Source: Pseudobdellovibrionaceae bacterium
GTDB lineage: Bacteria; Bdellovibrionota; Bdellovibrionia; Bdellovibrionales; UBA1609
Direction of reading: 5' to 3'
NCBI GenBank assembly: GCA_020635075.1
Contig: JACKAM010000001.1
Span: 2,180,726 to 2,244,725, forward strand
DNA length: 64,000 nt
The position numbers and the translations under genes were made by a program. This document shows, one piece after another, positions 48,549-57,833 of the stretch. Position 1 is the stretch's first letter, and each line of letters starts with the position of its first letter. The notes beneath the pieces were generated by a model. The model was not told where the DNA came from. It ran no database searches and saw only the letters and a program-made list of their open reading frames with translations.

Positions 48549-49676
48549 TTAGAAGACTAGCTGATAACATGTTGCGGGCCCTTGGCCGGACCGCTGGATA
48601 AACTCGGCCTTTCTCAAGGTATCCAAAACATTGGCCACTGTTCGTGTTGGCAGTCCTGTGGCTTCCCTGATGGTTTTAGGTTTAATGCGAATTTCCGGCA
48701 AATCTTTAAAACAATTCAAAACCTTTAAGGCCGACTCGGAGAGCTTTTGGTAGGCGTGAACTCTATCAATGTAGAAGTCCACATCGGCCAGTGAACCCTC
48801 AAGGACCTTAATCATGTACTTCAGAAAGTACTGGATTCTGTATTCAGTCGGATCAGTCTTAAATTGCCCTCCAGAGCACTGATTTAAAACGATGTAATAC
48901 TCTTCTTTGTGTCTTTCAATGTGTCTATCTACTGCCATATGAAAAACAACATCAGACAGCTTTGCTCCGGGAGCATGTAAGAGAGACATCAAAAAAAGAG
49001 CCCTCCCCAAGCGGCCGTTTCCGTCTTGAAAGGGATGTATTGCTAAAAACCGATAGGTGAGTTCTGCAGCTACAGCAACAGGCCACGGCTCGTGGTGAAT
49101 CGCCTGATTGTACCAGTCCAATAGGTCATGCATAGCCGTTGAAGTTTGCACACCCGGATCAGCCGTTTTAAATATGGTCTTTTGTTCTTTGGTCTGGTGA
49201 TTGTATTCAATCACTGAATTCGGACTTGTTTTGTAGTCCCCCTTTTTCACACCAGGTTTTGAATAGTGCCGGAACAGTTCTCGGTGAAGTCCTTTAAGTG
49301 TGGATTCACTGAGGGGCAGATACGATTGAGCCTGTTCATAAATCAAAAGAAGAACTCGGCGACAACCAGCCACTTCTTCAAGGCTTCTCTCCTTGTCTTT
49401 TGAAAGCTTGTTCAGCACAGCTTCGCGATGAGCATCAAAAGCCGATGCCTTTCCATCCTTTCCCAATATGGAGTCGAGCCAGCCTATCTCTGAGTCCGTT
49501 AAAATCGCGTTTTCAATCCGCGTTGATGCTCCAACAGAACTGATCCAGGCATACTTGTGAATGGATTCTCTTTGGTCTTTGGTCAAACCCTGGAGAAGGG
49601 CATATTTCTCTGAGATCTGGTCATTTAATGCCACCAGCTGCTTGGTAAGCTCTGTATCTATCTGAAATGACAACAT
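48549..49676 (-). CDS. Fic-domain protein with C-terminal winged helix
   Basis: 375 aa from ATG 49676; ATG 49697 is the other choice. SSVGASTRIENAI contains an (S/T)xxxE(G/N) inhibitory helix N-terminal to the Fic domain (class II), so it is self-inhibited. HPFQDGNGRLGR is the full active-site motif. The last ~70 residues (IRPKTIREATGLPTRTVANVLDTL type) form a winged helix. Family members AMPylate proteins or regulate their own gene. A TTGCAC-N17-CACAAT promoter would start transcription at 49676, making the message leaderless; that supports the shorter start. Confidence 0.85.
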   Translation of the reverse strand: MLSFQIDTELTKQLVALNDQISEKYALLQGLTKDQRESIHKYAWISSVGASTRIENAILTDSEIGWLDSILGKDGKASAFDAHREAVLNKLSKDKERSLEEVAGCRRVLLLIYEQAQSYLPLSESTLKGLHRELFRHYSKPGVKKGDYKTSPNSVIEYNHQTKEQKTIFKTADPGVQTSTAMHDLLDWYNQAIHHEPWPVAVAAELTYRFLAIHPFQDGNGRLGRALFLMSLLHAPGAKLSDVVFHMAVDRHIERHKEEYYIVLNQCSGGQFKTDPTEYRIQYFLKYMIKVLEGSLADVDFYIDRVHAYQKLSESALKVLNCFKDLPEIRIKPKTIREATGLPTRTVANVLDTLRKAEFIQRSGQGPATCYQLVF

Positions 49677-49685
49677 TTTTATATT

Positions 49686-49744
49686 GTGCCAGATCATGCC
49701 GAATCGTGCAATAAAATACTGCTTTTTATTGCATGATATGGCAC
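49686..49744. promoter_or_regulatory. inverted repeats at the Fic gene promoter
   Basis: GTGCCAGATCATGC (49686-49699) and, inverted, GCATGATATGGCAC (49731-49744), one mismatch in 14. Nested inside is GCAATAAAA / TTTTATTGC. Likely autoregulatory sites for the winged-helix Fic protein. Confidence 0.6.
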
Positions 49745-49915
49745 GAATGCCAGCTGGACCTACAGAGGTTCCGAAAGCGGATCACACTGAACAAGGCACT
49801 CTGAGCCCCACCTCTGGAATCTCCTACCCGGTAACCAGTATTAACACCCGGCACCCCCAAGCATTGCCAAACCCCCTCCCAGTGAATATGTTAGTGCGTC
49901 ATTAGAGAGGTCATC

Positions 49916-51217
49916 TTGAAAGCTGTAATTTTAGCTGGTGGTAAGGGAACCCGACTGGGAGATCTTGCCAAAGACATCCCAAAATCCTTGGTGCCCATTG
50001 CCGGTAAACCCCTGCTGGATTACCAACTCGAATGGCTCGCCCGCGAAGGGGTCAAAGAGGTCTTACTACTCACAGGCTATCTGAGTGAGAAAATCGAAGC
50101 CCACTGTGGAGATGGCTCCAAGTGGGGTCTTAAGTGTGAATACCTGGTGGAAGACACTCCACTCGGTACGGCTGGAGCCCTTAAGGATGCCGAAAGTAAA
50201 CTCCCAGGTGAGTTCCTTGTCGTCTATGGAGATGTCCTGGTCGACATCGACCTTAAAAACCTGATGGAGTTTCACCAATCCAAAAAAGACTCTGTTGCCA
50301 CGCTGATGGTCCATCCCAACGATCATCCCCACGACAGTGACTTGATCGAGTTTGACGGCAACCACAAGATCACCCAGTTTCACGGTAAGCCCCATGACCC
50401 AAATCGCTGGTATCACAACCAAGTGAATGCAGCCGTGTATGTTTTAAGCCCCAAGATTTTTTCGCATCTTGAAAAAGGCAAGTTCGCAGACCTGGGAAGA
50501 GACGTCTTTCCAGGTCTGGTAAAACAAGAAAACTTCTATGCCTACCCTTCGGCTGAGTACCTCAAAGACATGGGCAATCCTGAAAGACTCGATGCTGTCG
50601 AGCGCGATGTCCGCTCCGGCAAAGTATCCCGCCTCAACCGCAAAAACCCCAGGCCAGCCGTGTTTTTGGATCGTGACGGTGTGATTTGCCCCCATCAAGA
50701 TTATCTCCACGACGCCAAAGACTTTAGACTTTTCCCGGAAGTCCCAGAAGCACTCAAAAAGCTCAACAAGAGTGACTACCTCACAGTCCTCGTCACCAAT
50801 CAGCCTGTTGTCGCCAGAGGACTCACCGATGAAGCCGGCGTTAGAGAAATCCACAAAAAAATGGAGAGTCTTCTCGGACAAGAAGGGGCCAAGCTTGACG
50901 CCATTTACTTTTGTCCCCATCACCCGGATGGTGGTTTTGAGGGTGAGCGCTCGGAGTATAAAGTCAACTGTGAGTGCCGAAAGCCCGGCCCCGGCATGAT
51001 CCACCAAGCTGCCGAATTCTTTAACCTTGATCTCACCAAGTCTTACATCGTCGGCGACACTTGGCGGGACATCGGTGCTGGCCGCAGCGCAAAGCTTAAG
51101 GCATGCTTGGGCGTCAAACAGGCCCAGGGCCGCGTGGGTGAATACCGAGATCAAACTCCCGATCAAATGTTTGATTCTTTAGCAGGCGCAGTCGATTATA
51201 TCTTGCAACAGCCCTAA
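49916..51217 (+). CDS. hddC-gmhB: fused heptose-1-phosphate guanylyltransferase and heptose-1,7-bisphosphatase
   Basis: 433 aa from TTG 49916 (GAGAGG 6 nt upstream). Residues 1-235 are a sugar-nucleotide transferase: LAGGKGTRLGDLAKDIPKSL, EDTPLGTAGAL. Residues 245-433 are a HAD phosphatase of the GmhB type: FLDRDGVICPHQDYLHDAKD with nucleophile Asp, VTNQP, and zinc loop CPHHPDG...CECRKPGPG. The two steps are neighbours in GDP-D-glycero-alpha-D-manno-heptose synthesis (phosphatase at C7, then guanylyl transfer at C1) and are usually separate proteins. hddA and gmhA follow directly, so the whole pathway is here. Confidence 0.9.
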   Translation: MKAVILAGGKGTRLGDLAKDIPKSLVPIAGKPLLDYQLEWLAREGVKEVLLLTGYLSEKIEAHCGDGSKWGLKCEYLVEDTPLGTAGALKDAESKLPGEFLVVYGDVLVDIDLKNLMEFHQSKKDSVATLMVHPNDHPHDSDLIEFDGNHKITQFHGKPHDPNRWYHNQVNAAVYVLSPKIFSHLEKGKFADLGRDVFPGLVKQENFYAYPSAEYLKDMGNPERLDAVERDVRSGKVSRLNRKNPRPAVFLDRDGVICPHQDYLHDAKDFRLFPEVPEALKKLNKSDYLTVLVTNQPVVARGLTDEAGVREIHKKMESLLGQEGAKLDAIYFCPHHPDGGFEGERSEYKVNCECRKPGPGMIHQAAEFFNLDLTKSYIVGDTWRDIGAGRSAKLKACLGVKQAQGRVGEYRDQTPDQMFDSLAGAVDYILQQP

Positions 51218-51235
51218 TACACCGAGGAGACCACT

Positions 51236-52219
51236 GTGATAATCACTAAAACCCCATTTCGCATGAGTTTTCTCGGTGGCGGAAGTGACCTCCCCGAGTT
51301 TTACCAGAAATCACCCGGCGCGACCCTAAGTGCGACAATCGACAAGTATATGTACATCTCGTCTCACGACTATTTTGAAAAAGACAAACTGCGGATGAAG
51401 TACTCAAAAACTGAGACCGTCGATTCAGTTGATCAGATTGAGCATCCCATTCTTAAGACCGTCGTCAAAAAACTCGGATTTACTGGCGGCCTGGAAGTCA
51501 GCTCCATCGCCGATATCCCGGCTGGCACAGGTCTTGGTAGCTCAAGTTGCTTTACCGTGGGAGTTTTACACAACCTCCACAGTCGGCTCGGACGATTTGT
51601 CACTAAAGAGCAAATCGCCCGCGAAGCCTGCGAGGTGGAGATCAAAGACTTAGGTGAGCCCATCGGTAAGCAAGATCAGTATGCGGCAGCCTTTGGTGGA
51701 CTGAACCTCATCACCTATGCGGCCAACGAGGAAGTTTCGGTCGAGCCCATTTATCTCAAGACTGACATTCATCAGGCTCTCCAAGACCATTTGCTTTTGT
51801 TTTACACCGGACAAAGCCGCTCGGCTTCGGCCATCCTCGATGAGCAACGCAAAAATCTCATGTCGTCCGACAAGTTCGATCGCCTTAAGCAAATGGTCGA
51901 GCTTGTGTGGAAGGGCCGCGAGGCCCTTTATGAGGGCCAAATGGAGCGCTTTGGTGGTCTGCTCAATGAAAGCTGGCTCCTCAAAAAAGGCATGGCCAGC
52001 GGAGTCACCAATGAGGGCATCGACCGTTACTACGACCTCGCCATGGACAGTGGCGCCTTTGGCGGCAAGGTCCTCGGTGCCGGCGGTGGGGGCTTTCTTC
52101 TTGTCTGCTGCCCTCCGGAAAAGCAAAAGACTTTGTGCCAGAAGCTCACTGAGGCCGGTCTTGATCACCGCGATTTCAAGTTTGAAAATGACGGCTCTAA
52201 GGTGATTTACGCCGAATAG
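51236..52219 (+). CDS. hddA: D-glycero-D-manno-heptose 7-phosphate kinase
   Basis: 327 aa from GTG 51236 (GAGGAG 7 nt upstream). A GHMP kinase: FLGGGSDLPEFY at the N-terminus, IADIPAGTGLGSSSCFTVG as ATP loop, and GKVLGAGGGGFLLV near the end. It adds phosphate to C1 of heptose 7-phosphate, giving the substrate of the GmhB half of the gene before. It is 18 bp after that gene. Confidence 0.9.
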   Translation: MIITKTPFRMSFLGGGSDLPEFYQKSPGATLSATIDKYMYISSHDYFEKDKLRMKYSKTETVDSVDQIEHPILKTVVKKLGFTGGLEVSSIADIPAGTGLGSSSCFTVGVLHNLHSRLGRFVTKEQIAREACEVEIKDLGEPIGKQDQYAAAFGGLNLITYAANEEVSVEPIYLKTDIHQALQDHLLLFYTGQSRSASAILDEQRKNLMSSDKFDRLKQMVELVWKGREALYEGQMERFGGLLNESWLLKKGMASGVTNEGIDRYYDLAMDSGAFGGKVLGAGGGGFLLVCCPPEKQKTLCQKLTEAGLDHRDFKFENDGSKVIYAE

Positions 52220-52331
52220 GGGAGCCCACCTATCCGGCCTTTGATGCCACGCGGCCCATATTGGGTACCTGGTACCGAGAATCCAAAAAAGAACCTGGAA
52301 CCTATTTGCGACATGGCATATAAACGGAGCC

Positions 52332-52961
52332 ATGACTATACAAGACCCACGCTATCTCAATCAGATATTCGAAGGTAATTCGCCAGCGGATTACTACAAG
52401 AACTACACCCAATCTCTCACTAGAGCCCTAAGCAGTTTGGACACCAAACTTCTCGATCAGGCCTGCGAGATCCTGATGACAGCAGCCAAAAGAGGCCAGC
52501 GCATATTCTTAGCGGGCAATGGGGGCTCTGCCGCCATTTCAGATCATCTCAGTTGTGATCTCGGTAAGGGCACTTTGAGTCCGGGGCAACCGCCACTAAA
52601 GGTGACCTCCCTGGCTGCAAACGGCCCCATTCTCACTGCCATTGCCAATGACTACGGTTACGAAGAAATATTTGCCACTCAGCTGCAAATGTATGCTGAA
52701 GAAGGGGATGTGCTGATTACGATTTCGTCCAGCGGCAACAGCCCTAATATCTGTAAGGCGATTGAAAAAGCCCAAGAGATGAAGGTCAAAACCATTAGCC
52801 TCACTGGCTTTAACGGCGGCAAGTGCAGAGACCTGGCGGATCTACCTCTTCATTTTGAATTTAAAAACTACGGCATTGTCGAAGATTGCCACCAAATTGT
52901 GCTTCAATGTCTTGGTCAAATTCTGGCTAAACTTCGCGACGAGGCCGGTGGAAATCAGTGA
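52332..52961 (+). CDS. gmhA: sedoheptulose 7-phosphate isomerase (SIS domain)
   Basis: 209 aa. LAGNGGSAAISDHLSCDLGKG and ISSSGNSPNICKAIEKAQEM are the two sugar-isomerase loops of GmhA. It converts sedoheptulose 7-phosphate to D-glycero-D-manno-heptose 7-phosphate, the first step of the pathway. The stop overlaps the next gene's GTG by 4 nt. Confidence 0.92.
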   Translation: MTIQDPRYLNQIFEGNSPADYYKNYTQSLTRALSSLDTKLLDQACEILMTAAKRGQRIFLAGNGGSAAISDHLSCDLGKGTLSPGQPPLKVTSLAANGPILTAIANDYGYEEIFATQLQMYAEEGDVLITISSSGNSPNICKAIEKAQEMKVKTISLTGFNGGKCRDLADLPLHFEFKNYGIVEDCHQIVLQCLGQILAKLRDEAGGNQ

Positions 52962-53746
52962 GCCAACAAGAGACCACAGTTAACTCAAACTCTGATCAAC
53001 TGGTTTCAATCATCACTCCGGTCTATAACTCCGAGGCTTTTATCAACAAGGCCATGGATTCAGTTCAGTCACAGACTTATCCCCATTGGGAAATGCTCGT
53101 CGTAATGGACGCGGGTACGACTGACCGCACGCCCATGCTGGTGCAGCAAAGAGCCAAAGAGGACTCGAGAATCAAACTCATTCAAGTCCCTCAGGGGAAG
53201 GGCTTAGCCCTTTCGCGTAACTATGCCATTAGCCAAGCCCAGGGGCGCTACATCGCTTTTTTAGACAGCGATGATCTTTGGCTTCCTGATAAACTCACTC
53301 AGCAAATTGATTTTATGCGCAAAAACGATTACGCCTTTACCTGCACGGCCTTTCGCCGCATCGATGTGGCAGGACACAAAAAAGGCCGCCTCATTGAGGT
53401 CCCGCAGGAAATCACTTACTCACGTCTTCTGCAACAAAACTGCATCGGCTGCCTGACTGTTGTTCTCGACAAAACAAAGACCGGTCCCGTGGAGTTTCAA
53501 GAAACCAAACACGAGGATTTTATTCTCTGGTTAGATCTCATCAAAAAGGGCCATGCCTGCTATGGTCTCAATCAAGATTTAGCCCGTTACCGAATTGTGG
53601 ATGCTTCTCGTTCGGCCGATAAGTTTGAGTCGGTCAGAAACACCTGGCGCATTTACCGCGAGGTCGAGGGCCTTAGCCTCCCACACGCGGCCTTAAGGCT
53701 CTCCCAGTTTGCTATGCGAAACCTCAGCAAATACAGTCGGTTCTAA
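52958..53746 (+). CDS. family 2 glycosyltransferase
   Basis: 262 aa from GTG 52958. VSIITPVYNSEAFINKAMDSVQSQ, then IAFLDSDDLWLPDKL with the DxD metal site, is the GT-A fold of GT2 enzymes; KHEDFILWLDLIKKG supplies the ED catalytic-base region. It is cytoplasmic or peripheral to the membrane and adds a sugar to the heptose-containing glycan. Acceptor unknown. Confidence 0.9.
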   Translation: MSQQETTVNSNSDQLVSIITPVYNSEAFINKAMDSVQSQTYPHWEMLVVMDAGTTDRTPMLVQQRAKEDSRIKLIQVPQGKGLALSRNYAISQAQGRYIAFLDSDDLWLPDKLTQQIDFMRKNDYAFTCTAFRRIDVAGHKKGRLIEVPQEITYSRLLQQNCIGCLTVVLDKTKTGPVEFQETKHEDFILWLDLIKKGHACYGLNQDLARYRIVDASRSADKFESVRNTWRIYREVEGLSLPHAALRLSQFAMRNLSKYSRF

Positions 53747-53761
53747 AGAGGATAATGAGCT

Positions 53762-55138
53762 ATGAAGCGCATTTTACTCCCGGTGCTTGTTCTCTCCCTG
53801 GTTCCTTATTTTATCCTGGCTTTTTTTAGTTACCCATCGACCGATGATTTTGCCTACGCCAATTACGTTTTAGATCACGGTTTGTGGGCGGCCCAAGGCC
53901 ATGTGTACACGTCCTGGTCAGGTCGCTACCTTGCCACGTTTTTGTTGAGCCTTAACCCCGTGGCGCAAAAGTGGATCTGGGGATTTCCTCTGATTCCACT
54001 TGTTCTCCTCGGTGGATTTTGGGCAAGCCTCGTTTATTTTTGCCGAAAATGGACTGTCAATTCCCTGGATAAAACCCGAAGCCTGACTGTGGCTACCCTG
54101 TTGTTTTCTCTGACCATAAGCTTTATGCAAATCCCTGTTCAGGCCTTTTATTGGTTAGCCGGATCGGTCACTTATACTTTTCCCCTTATACTTACGACCT
54201 TGGCAGCGGGCCTTATGGTGGACCTGTTTCGTCATGGCGATCTAACGAAAAGACAATGGCTATTTGTCGTTCTCGTCGGTCCCATTGTCGTCGGCTGCAA
54301 TGAAACCATTATGCTCCAATGGATGACGGGGATTTTAATATTTCAGCTTTTTTTCTTTCTCCAACACCGAAGGCTTTCCAGACATCTTATCCTTGGGACT
54401 CTTTTGAGTGCCGTGGGCTCAGCGGTTGTATTTCTGGCTCCCGGCAACAGTGTGCGCACCAGTCACTTTGAAGATGCGCACAGGCCTTTTTACGCTCTTT
54501 ACAGAACAGTCGGTGCAAGCATTGAGCACTTTGTGCAGTTCTTAAGCCCGGCTTTGATTCTATTTTCTCTTCTTGCCATTGTTTGGTGTCTCGACAACAA
54601 AGATCGCCTCACAAAAACTCTTGTCGCCCAAGTGCCGACGTGGATCCCAAGAACCCTATTTGCCCTGATGCTTTTTTCCGCCTTTTTCCCCGCCATGTGG
54701 GCCATGGGTGGCAACCCTCCAAAGCGAGTCGATAATACGACTTACTATTGGTATCTCCTGTTTTGGTTTCTCAACCTCATTCACTGGGTTCACGCAAAGC
54801 CCGAAAAATTTGAACGGCTTCGTTCCCGGTGGCCCAATCTTTTTGCCCCGAGAGTCCTTCTTCCCCTAGCTCTGGTGAGTTTGTTTTTGGTCGGCAACCA
54901 CCGTCATGCCTTCACCGATCTCGCCAAGGCCTCAAAATTCAGTAGCGAGTGGAAAGAGCGGCAAGTAAAGAGCGAGCAGGCAGCCCTAGCCAACAAAGGC
55001 TCAAGCCTAGTGTTTTCGCCTCTAAAAAATAAACCCAAGATTATCTTTAACGAAGACCTCACTCCCAACCCCGAAGAGTGGCACAACATGGCCTGGGCTC
55101 AGTATTTTGACCTCGGCAGCGTGAGAATCACCCAATAG
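53762..55138 (+). CDS. polytopic membrane protein, DUF6056/GT-C-like
   Basis: 458 aa with about ten membrane segments. The N-terminus PYFILAFFSYPSTDDFAYANY has an acidic pair after the first helix, as in DUF6056 and other GT-C glycosyltransferase-like proteins, where it binds metal in the periplasm. WYLLFWFLNLIHW and a short soluble tail follow. A role in lipid-linked sugar transfer to the glycan is likely from the setting. Confidence 0.75.
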   Translation: MKRILLPVLVLSLVPYFILAFFSYPSTDDFAYANYVLDHGLWAAQGHVYTSWSGRYLATFLLSLNPVAQKWIWGFPLIPLVLLGGFWASLVYFCRKWTVNSLDKTRSLTVATLLFSLTISFMQIPVQAFYWLAGSVTYTFPLILTTLAAGLMVDLFRHGDLTKRQWLFVVLVGPIVVGCNETIMLQWMTGILIFQLFFFLQHRRLSRHLILGTLLSAVGSAVVFLAPGNSVRTSHFEDAHRPFYALYRTVGASIEHFVQFLSPALILFSLLAIVWCLDNKDRLTKTLVAQVPTWIPRTLFALMLFSAFFPAMWAMGGNPPKRVDNTTYYWYLLFWFLNLIHWVHAKPEKFERLRSRWPNLFAPRVLLPLALVSLFLVGNHRHAFTDLAKASKFSSEWKERQVKSEQAALANKGSSLVFSPLKNKPKIIFNEDLTPNPEEWHNMAWAQYFDLGSVRITQ

Positions 55139-55255
55139 ACAATTTGACCCACCGCGACTCAATCGACTCCCTTTTGCCTTGCCACTTGAAAGCTTTCTGA
55201 CGCTAGGGTTATCTAGACCTGTTTGTCACAGACCCAATAAGGACAAATCCATTCT

Positions 55256-56650
55256 ATGAACGGTGAACCGAGTCCGAGTACAGAACTAAATCCCGACGAC
55301 TCCACCCGGCAGTCAATTGGTCGCAAGATCGCTGTCGGTGGAATCTGGGCCCTTATGGGCCGCATCGGCTCCGTCGTTCTTGTCGTTGCTGTCAACGCCT
55401 TAGCCTCCCGATTATTAAGTGCGGAAGACATGGGTGCCTATTTCCTAAGCTTGAGCCTTGTGGCGGTTATTAGCATTGTGGCTCAGATTGGTCTTAATCA
55501 CGGTATTGTGAAACTTCTCGCCTCTGAAATGGCCATCAAACAAACCGGACGAGTCAAGGGTCATATTTTGAGTTCTCTTCAACTCGTCTTGGGACTCTCA
55601 GTCCTATTAGCCATCCTCCTCAATCAGCCTTTTGCCAAGGACTTAGCCCATAATTTGTTTTCGTCAGACAATTTGAGTTCTGAAATTGGCTGGGTCGCAC
55701 TCTGGGCGGCACTCTATTCTATCCAAAGTCTCGTGGCTGAAACTTGGCGAGGCTTACAAAAGATTGATCATGCTACGGTGTTTGGTGGCCTTTCCACCCA
55801 GTTTTTTACTTTGGCCTCACTGGGACTTCTTATGATTCTTGAAGTCCCGGCGACCTTACACGCCGTGGTCCTTGTCTCCGTGACATCCTGCTTTTTGTCC
55901 ATTCTTCTGAGCCTCATGCTTTTGACTCCTCAGCTGTCAGAATTAGGAAAGGCTGAATGGACGGGTACTAAACAACTCCTTTCCTTTTCTTGGCCCTTTT
56001 TGTTCACCTCGCTCACCTTGTTCACCCTGAGTCAGGCGGATTTGTGGCTGGTGGGGTTTTTTAGCTCTGAGGCCCAGGTGGCCTACTATGGGGCTGCCAT
56101 GAGGATCACTCTTCTCACCACCATGCCCCTTGCCATCGTCAACGCGGTAATTCCCCCATTTCTGGCTGAACGCCACACCGTCGGCGACAAAGATGGGATG
56201 GAAGCTATTTTGCGCAGCACATCTCTTTTGGCCTTTTTACCTGCTCTATGTCTGTTTTTGGTTTACTGGGCATTCGGCGCCGATATTCTTGAGCTCGTTT
56301 TCGGACCAGGTTACTCAACAGGTGCCCCCGTCATGCTGATTTTAACTGGCGGTTATTTGTGCCACATCCTTTCCGGCTCGCCTGGCTATACGCTGATGAT
56401 GACGGGTAACCAAAAACCCATGATGATCATTACCGTTTCGGCTGCAGCTCTAATGGTGGCAAGTGGAATTCTTGGAGCTAAGCTCTTTGGCCCCATTGGT
56501 GTGGCTTGGGGAAGCTTTTTGGGGCTGACTTCTCAAACAGTAGGGATGTGGCTCTATGCCCGCATTAAAGTCGGTGTATGGACGCATCCGGATTTTCGCA
56601 GGCTCTTATCATTGCCCCAGACTTTGCAAGCAATCTTGCATTCACGGTAG
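55256..56650 (+). CDS. oligosaccharide flippase (Wzx/MATE-like)
   Basis: 464 aa, about twelve to fourteen membrane helices. KIAVGGIWALMGRIGSVVLVV at the N-terminus and EDMGAYFLSLSLVAVISIVAQIGLN match polysaccharide biosynthesis exporters. It moves undecaprenyl-linked repeat units to the periplasmic face. The C-terminal 9 nt overlap the end of the convergent gene at 56642. Confidence 0.88.
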   Translation: MNGEPSPSTELNPDDSTRQSIGRKIAVGGIWALMGRIGSVVLVVAVNALASRLLSAEDMGAYFLSLSLVAVISIVAQIGLNHGIVKLLASEMAIKQTGRVKGHILSSLQLVLGLSVLLAILLNQPFAKDLAHNLFSSDNLSSEIGWVALWAALYSIQSLVAETWRGLQKIDHATVFGGLSTQFFTLASLGLLMILEVPATLHAVVLVSVTSCFLSILLSLMLLTPQLSELGKAEWTGTKQLLSFSWPFLFTSLTLFTLSQADLWLVGFFSSEAQVAYYGAAMRITLLTTMPLAIVNAVIPPFLAERHTVGDKDGMEAILRSTSLLAFLPALCLFLVYWAFGADILELVFGPGYSTGAPVMLILTGGYLCHILSGSPGYTLMMTGNQKPMMIITVSAAALMVASGILGAKLFGPIGVAWGSFLGLTSQTVGMWLYARIKVGVWTHPDFRRLLSLPQTLQAILHSR

Positions 56651-57832
56651 GGCTTCTTTTACCATTGCAAATGCGCTGGTGAATGCAGGCGACACAGCAT
56701 TGAGAAAATGCAAAGACTTTTCGTCTCGTTCCACAACAAAGTCTTGAACAAGACTTAAAGTCTTTTTCTCCACAAGCTGGGCGCGAATGCCAGGCCTTGT
56801 CCATTGACTGAATTTTTTCAAATCAATGCCCGAAACCAACTCACCGGCTAAATCCTGGAGGTACTCCATGCGGTACTTCTTCATCTCGCTCAGGGCGAGA
56901 GTCCTAAAGCCACCCGTGTTTTTAAGAAACATGGTGGCTTCAAGTCGACCCACTTGACCCAGCTCAGAAATATTAAAGTTATCAAATCCCTGATAATTCT
57001 CCCGCCAAAATGCCGGAATCGCTGTGGGCCCAATTTTCACCTCACCTTGCACGGTGAGAGTGAAATGAACTCCCAAAAAAGGATTCTTTAAGTTTGGGAC
57101 CGGATACACATGGGTCTTTAATGGAGACGCCATTTCAGCGGGTTTTAGGTAGATCCCTTTAAAGGGAAGAATTTGGTACTTATCACCAAAGCCCATTTGT
57201 TGAGCCATCCGATCGGCATAAAGCCCCGCGCAATTGTACACAAACCCAGCTGAAATCCGACTTCCTTTTGTGGTCTCAATCTCTCCCGTCCTAGAGATTA
57301 CTTGAACACCCTCACTCAATCGCACTTGAACTCCGGATGATTTCAATTGATCCAAAAGACATTGGCAAACGGCGACCGGGTCCACGCTGGATGTGCTCGG
57401 CGACCAAAGGGCGCGACGGAAAGTTTTGGCTCTGGGCTCAATTTCTTTAACCTGTTCACTATCGATCAGCTCAACCGGTACACCATTGGCCTGCCCCCGA
57501 GTAAAAAGAGTATCAAGCACTAAGTCTTCAGCCTCATTACGGGCCACAACGAGCTTGCCACAGCGAAGAACAGGCACATCGAAGACATCACAGAACTCAT
57601 GAAGCAATAGATTTCCCTTGCGAGTTAATTTTGCTTTAAGGGAATCCGGAGAATAGTAAAATCCGGCGTGAATCACGCCGCTATTTCGCCCACTGGCATG
57701 GGCCGCCACTTGGGATTCTTTTTCAAGTACAATAATGCTGGATTTTGGGTAGGCCCCTCGCAGTTCTCGGGCCATGGCCAAACCCATAATCCCCGCACCA
57801 ACGACGACAAAATCAGCCGTAATCGCCGACAA
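56642..57832 (-). CDS. lhgO: LhgO-like FAD-dependent oxidoreductase
   Basis: 396 aa from TTG 57832, the only possible start before an in-frame stop. ADFVVVGAGIMGLAMARELR is the Rossmann FAD loop; GRNSGVIHAGFYYSPDSLKAKL is the signature of L-2-hydroxyglutarate oxidases. It oxidises L-2-hydroxyglutarate to 2-oxoglutarate at the membrane. It is 1 bp behind the FkbM gene, so it belongs to the same minus-strand operon; its role in a polysaccharide cluster is not obvious, and it may work on another hydroxy acid. Confidence 0.82.
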   Translation of the reverse strand: MSAITADFVVVGAGIMGLAMARELRGAYPKSSIIVLEKESQVAAHASGRNSGVIHAGFYYSPDSLKAKLTRKGNLLLHEFCDVFDVPVLRCGKLVVARNEAEDLVLDTLFTRGQANGVPVELIDSEQVKEIEPRAKTFRRALWSPSTSSVDPVAVCQCLLDQLKSSGVQVRLSEGVQVISRTGEIETTKGSRISAGFVYNCAGLYADRMAQQMGFGDKYQILPFKGIYLKPAEMASPLKTHVYPVPNLKNPFLGVHFTLTVQGEVKIGPTAIPAFWRENYQGFDNFNISELGQVGRLEATMFLKNTGGFRTLALSEMKKYRMEYLQDLAGELVSGIDLKKFSQWTRPGIRAQLVEKKTLSLVQDFVVERDEKSLHFLNAVSPAFTSAFAMVKEALP

Positions 57833-57833
57833 C

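Noticed and set aside
50444..51166. 240-codon open frame antisense to hddC-gmhB
   Set aside because: The plus-strand gene has full motifs along its length; the antisense frame has none.
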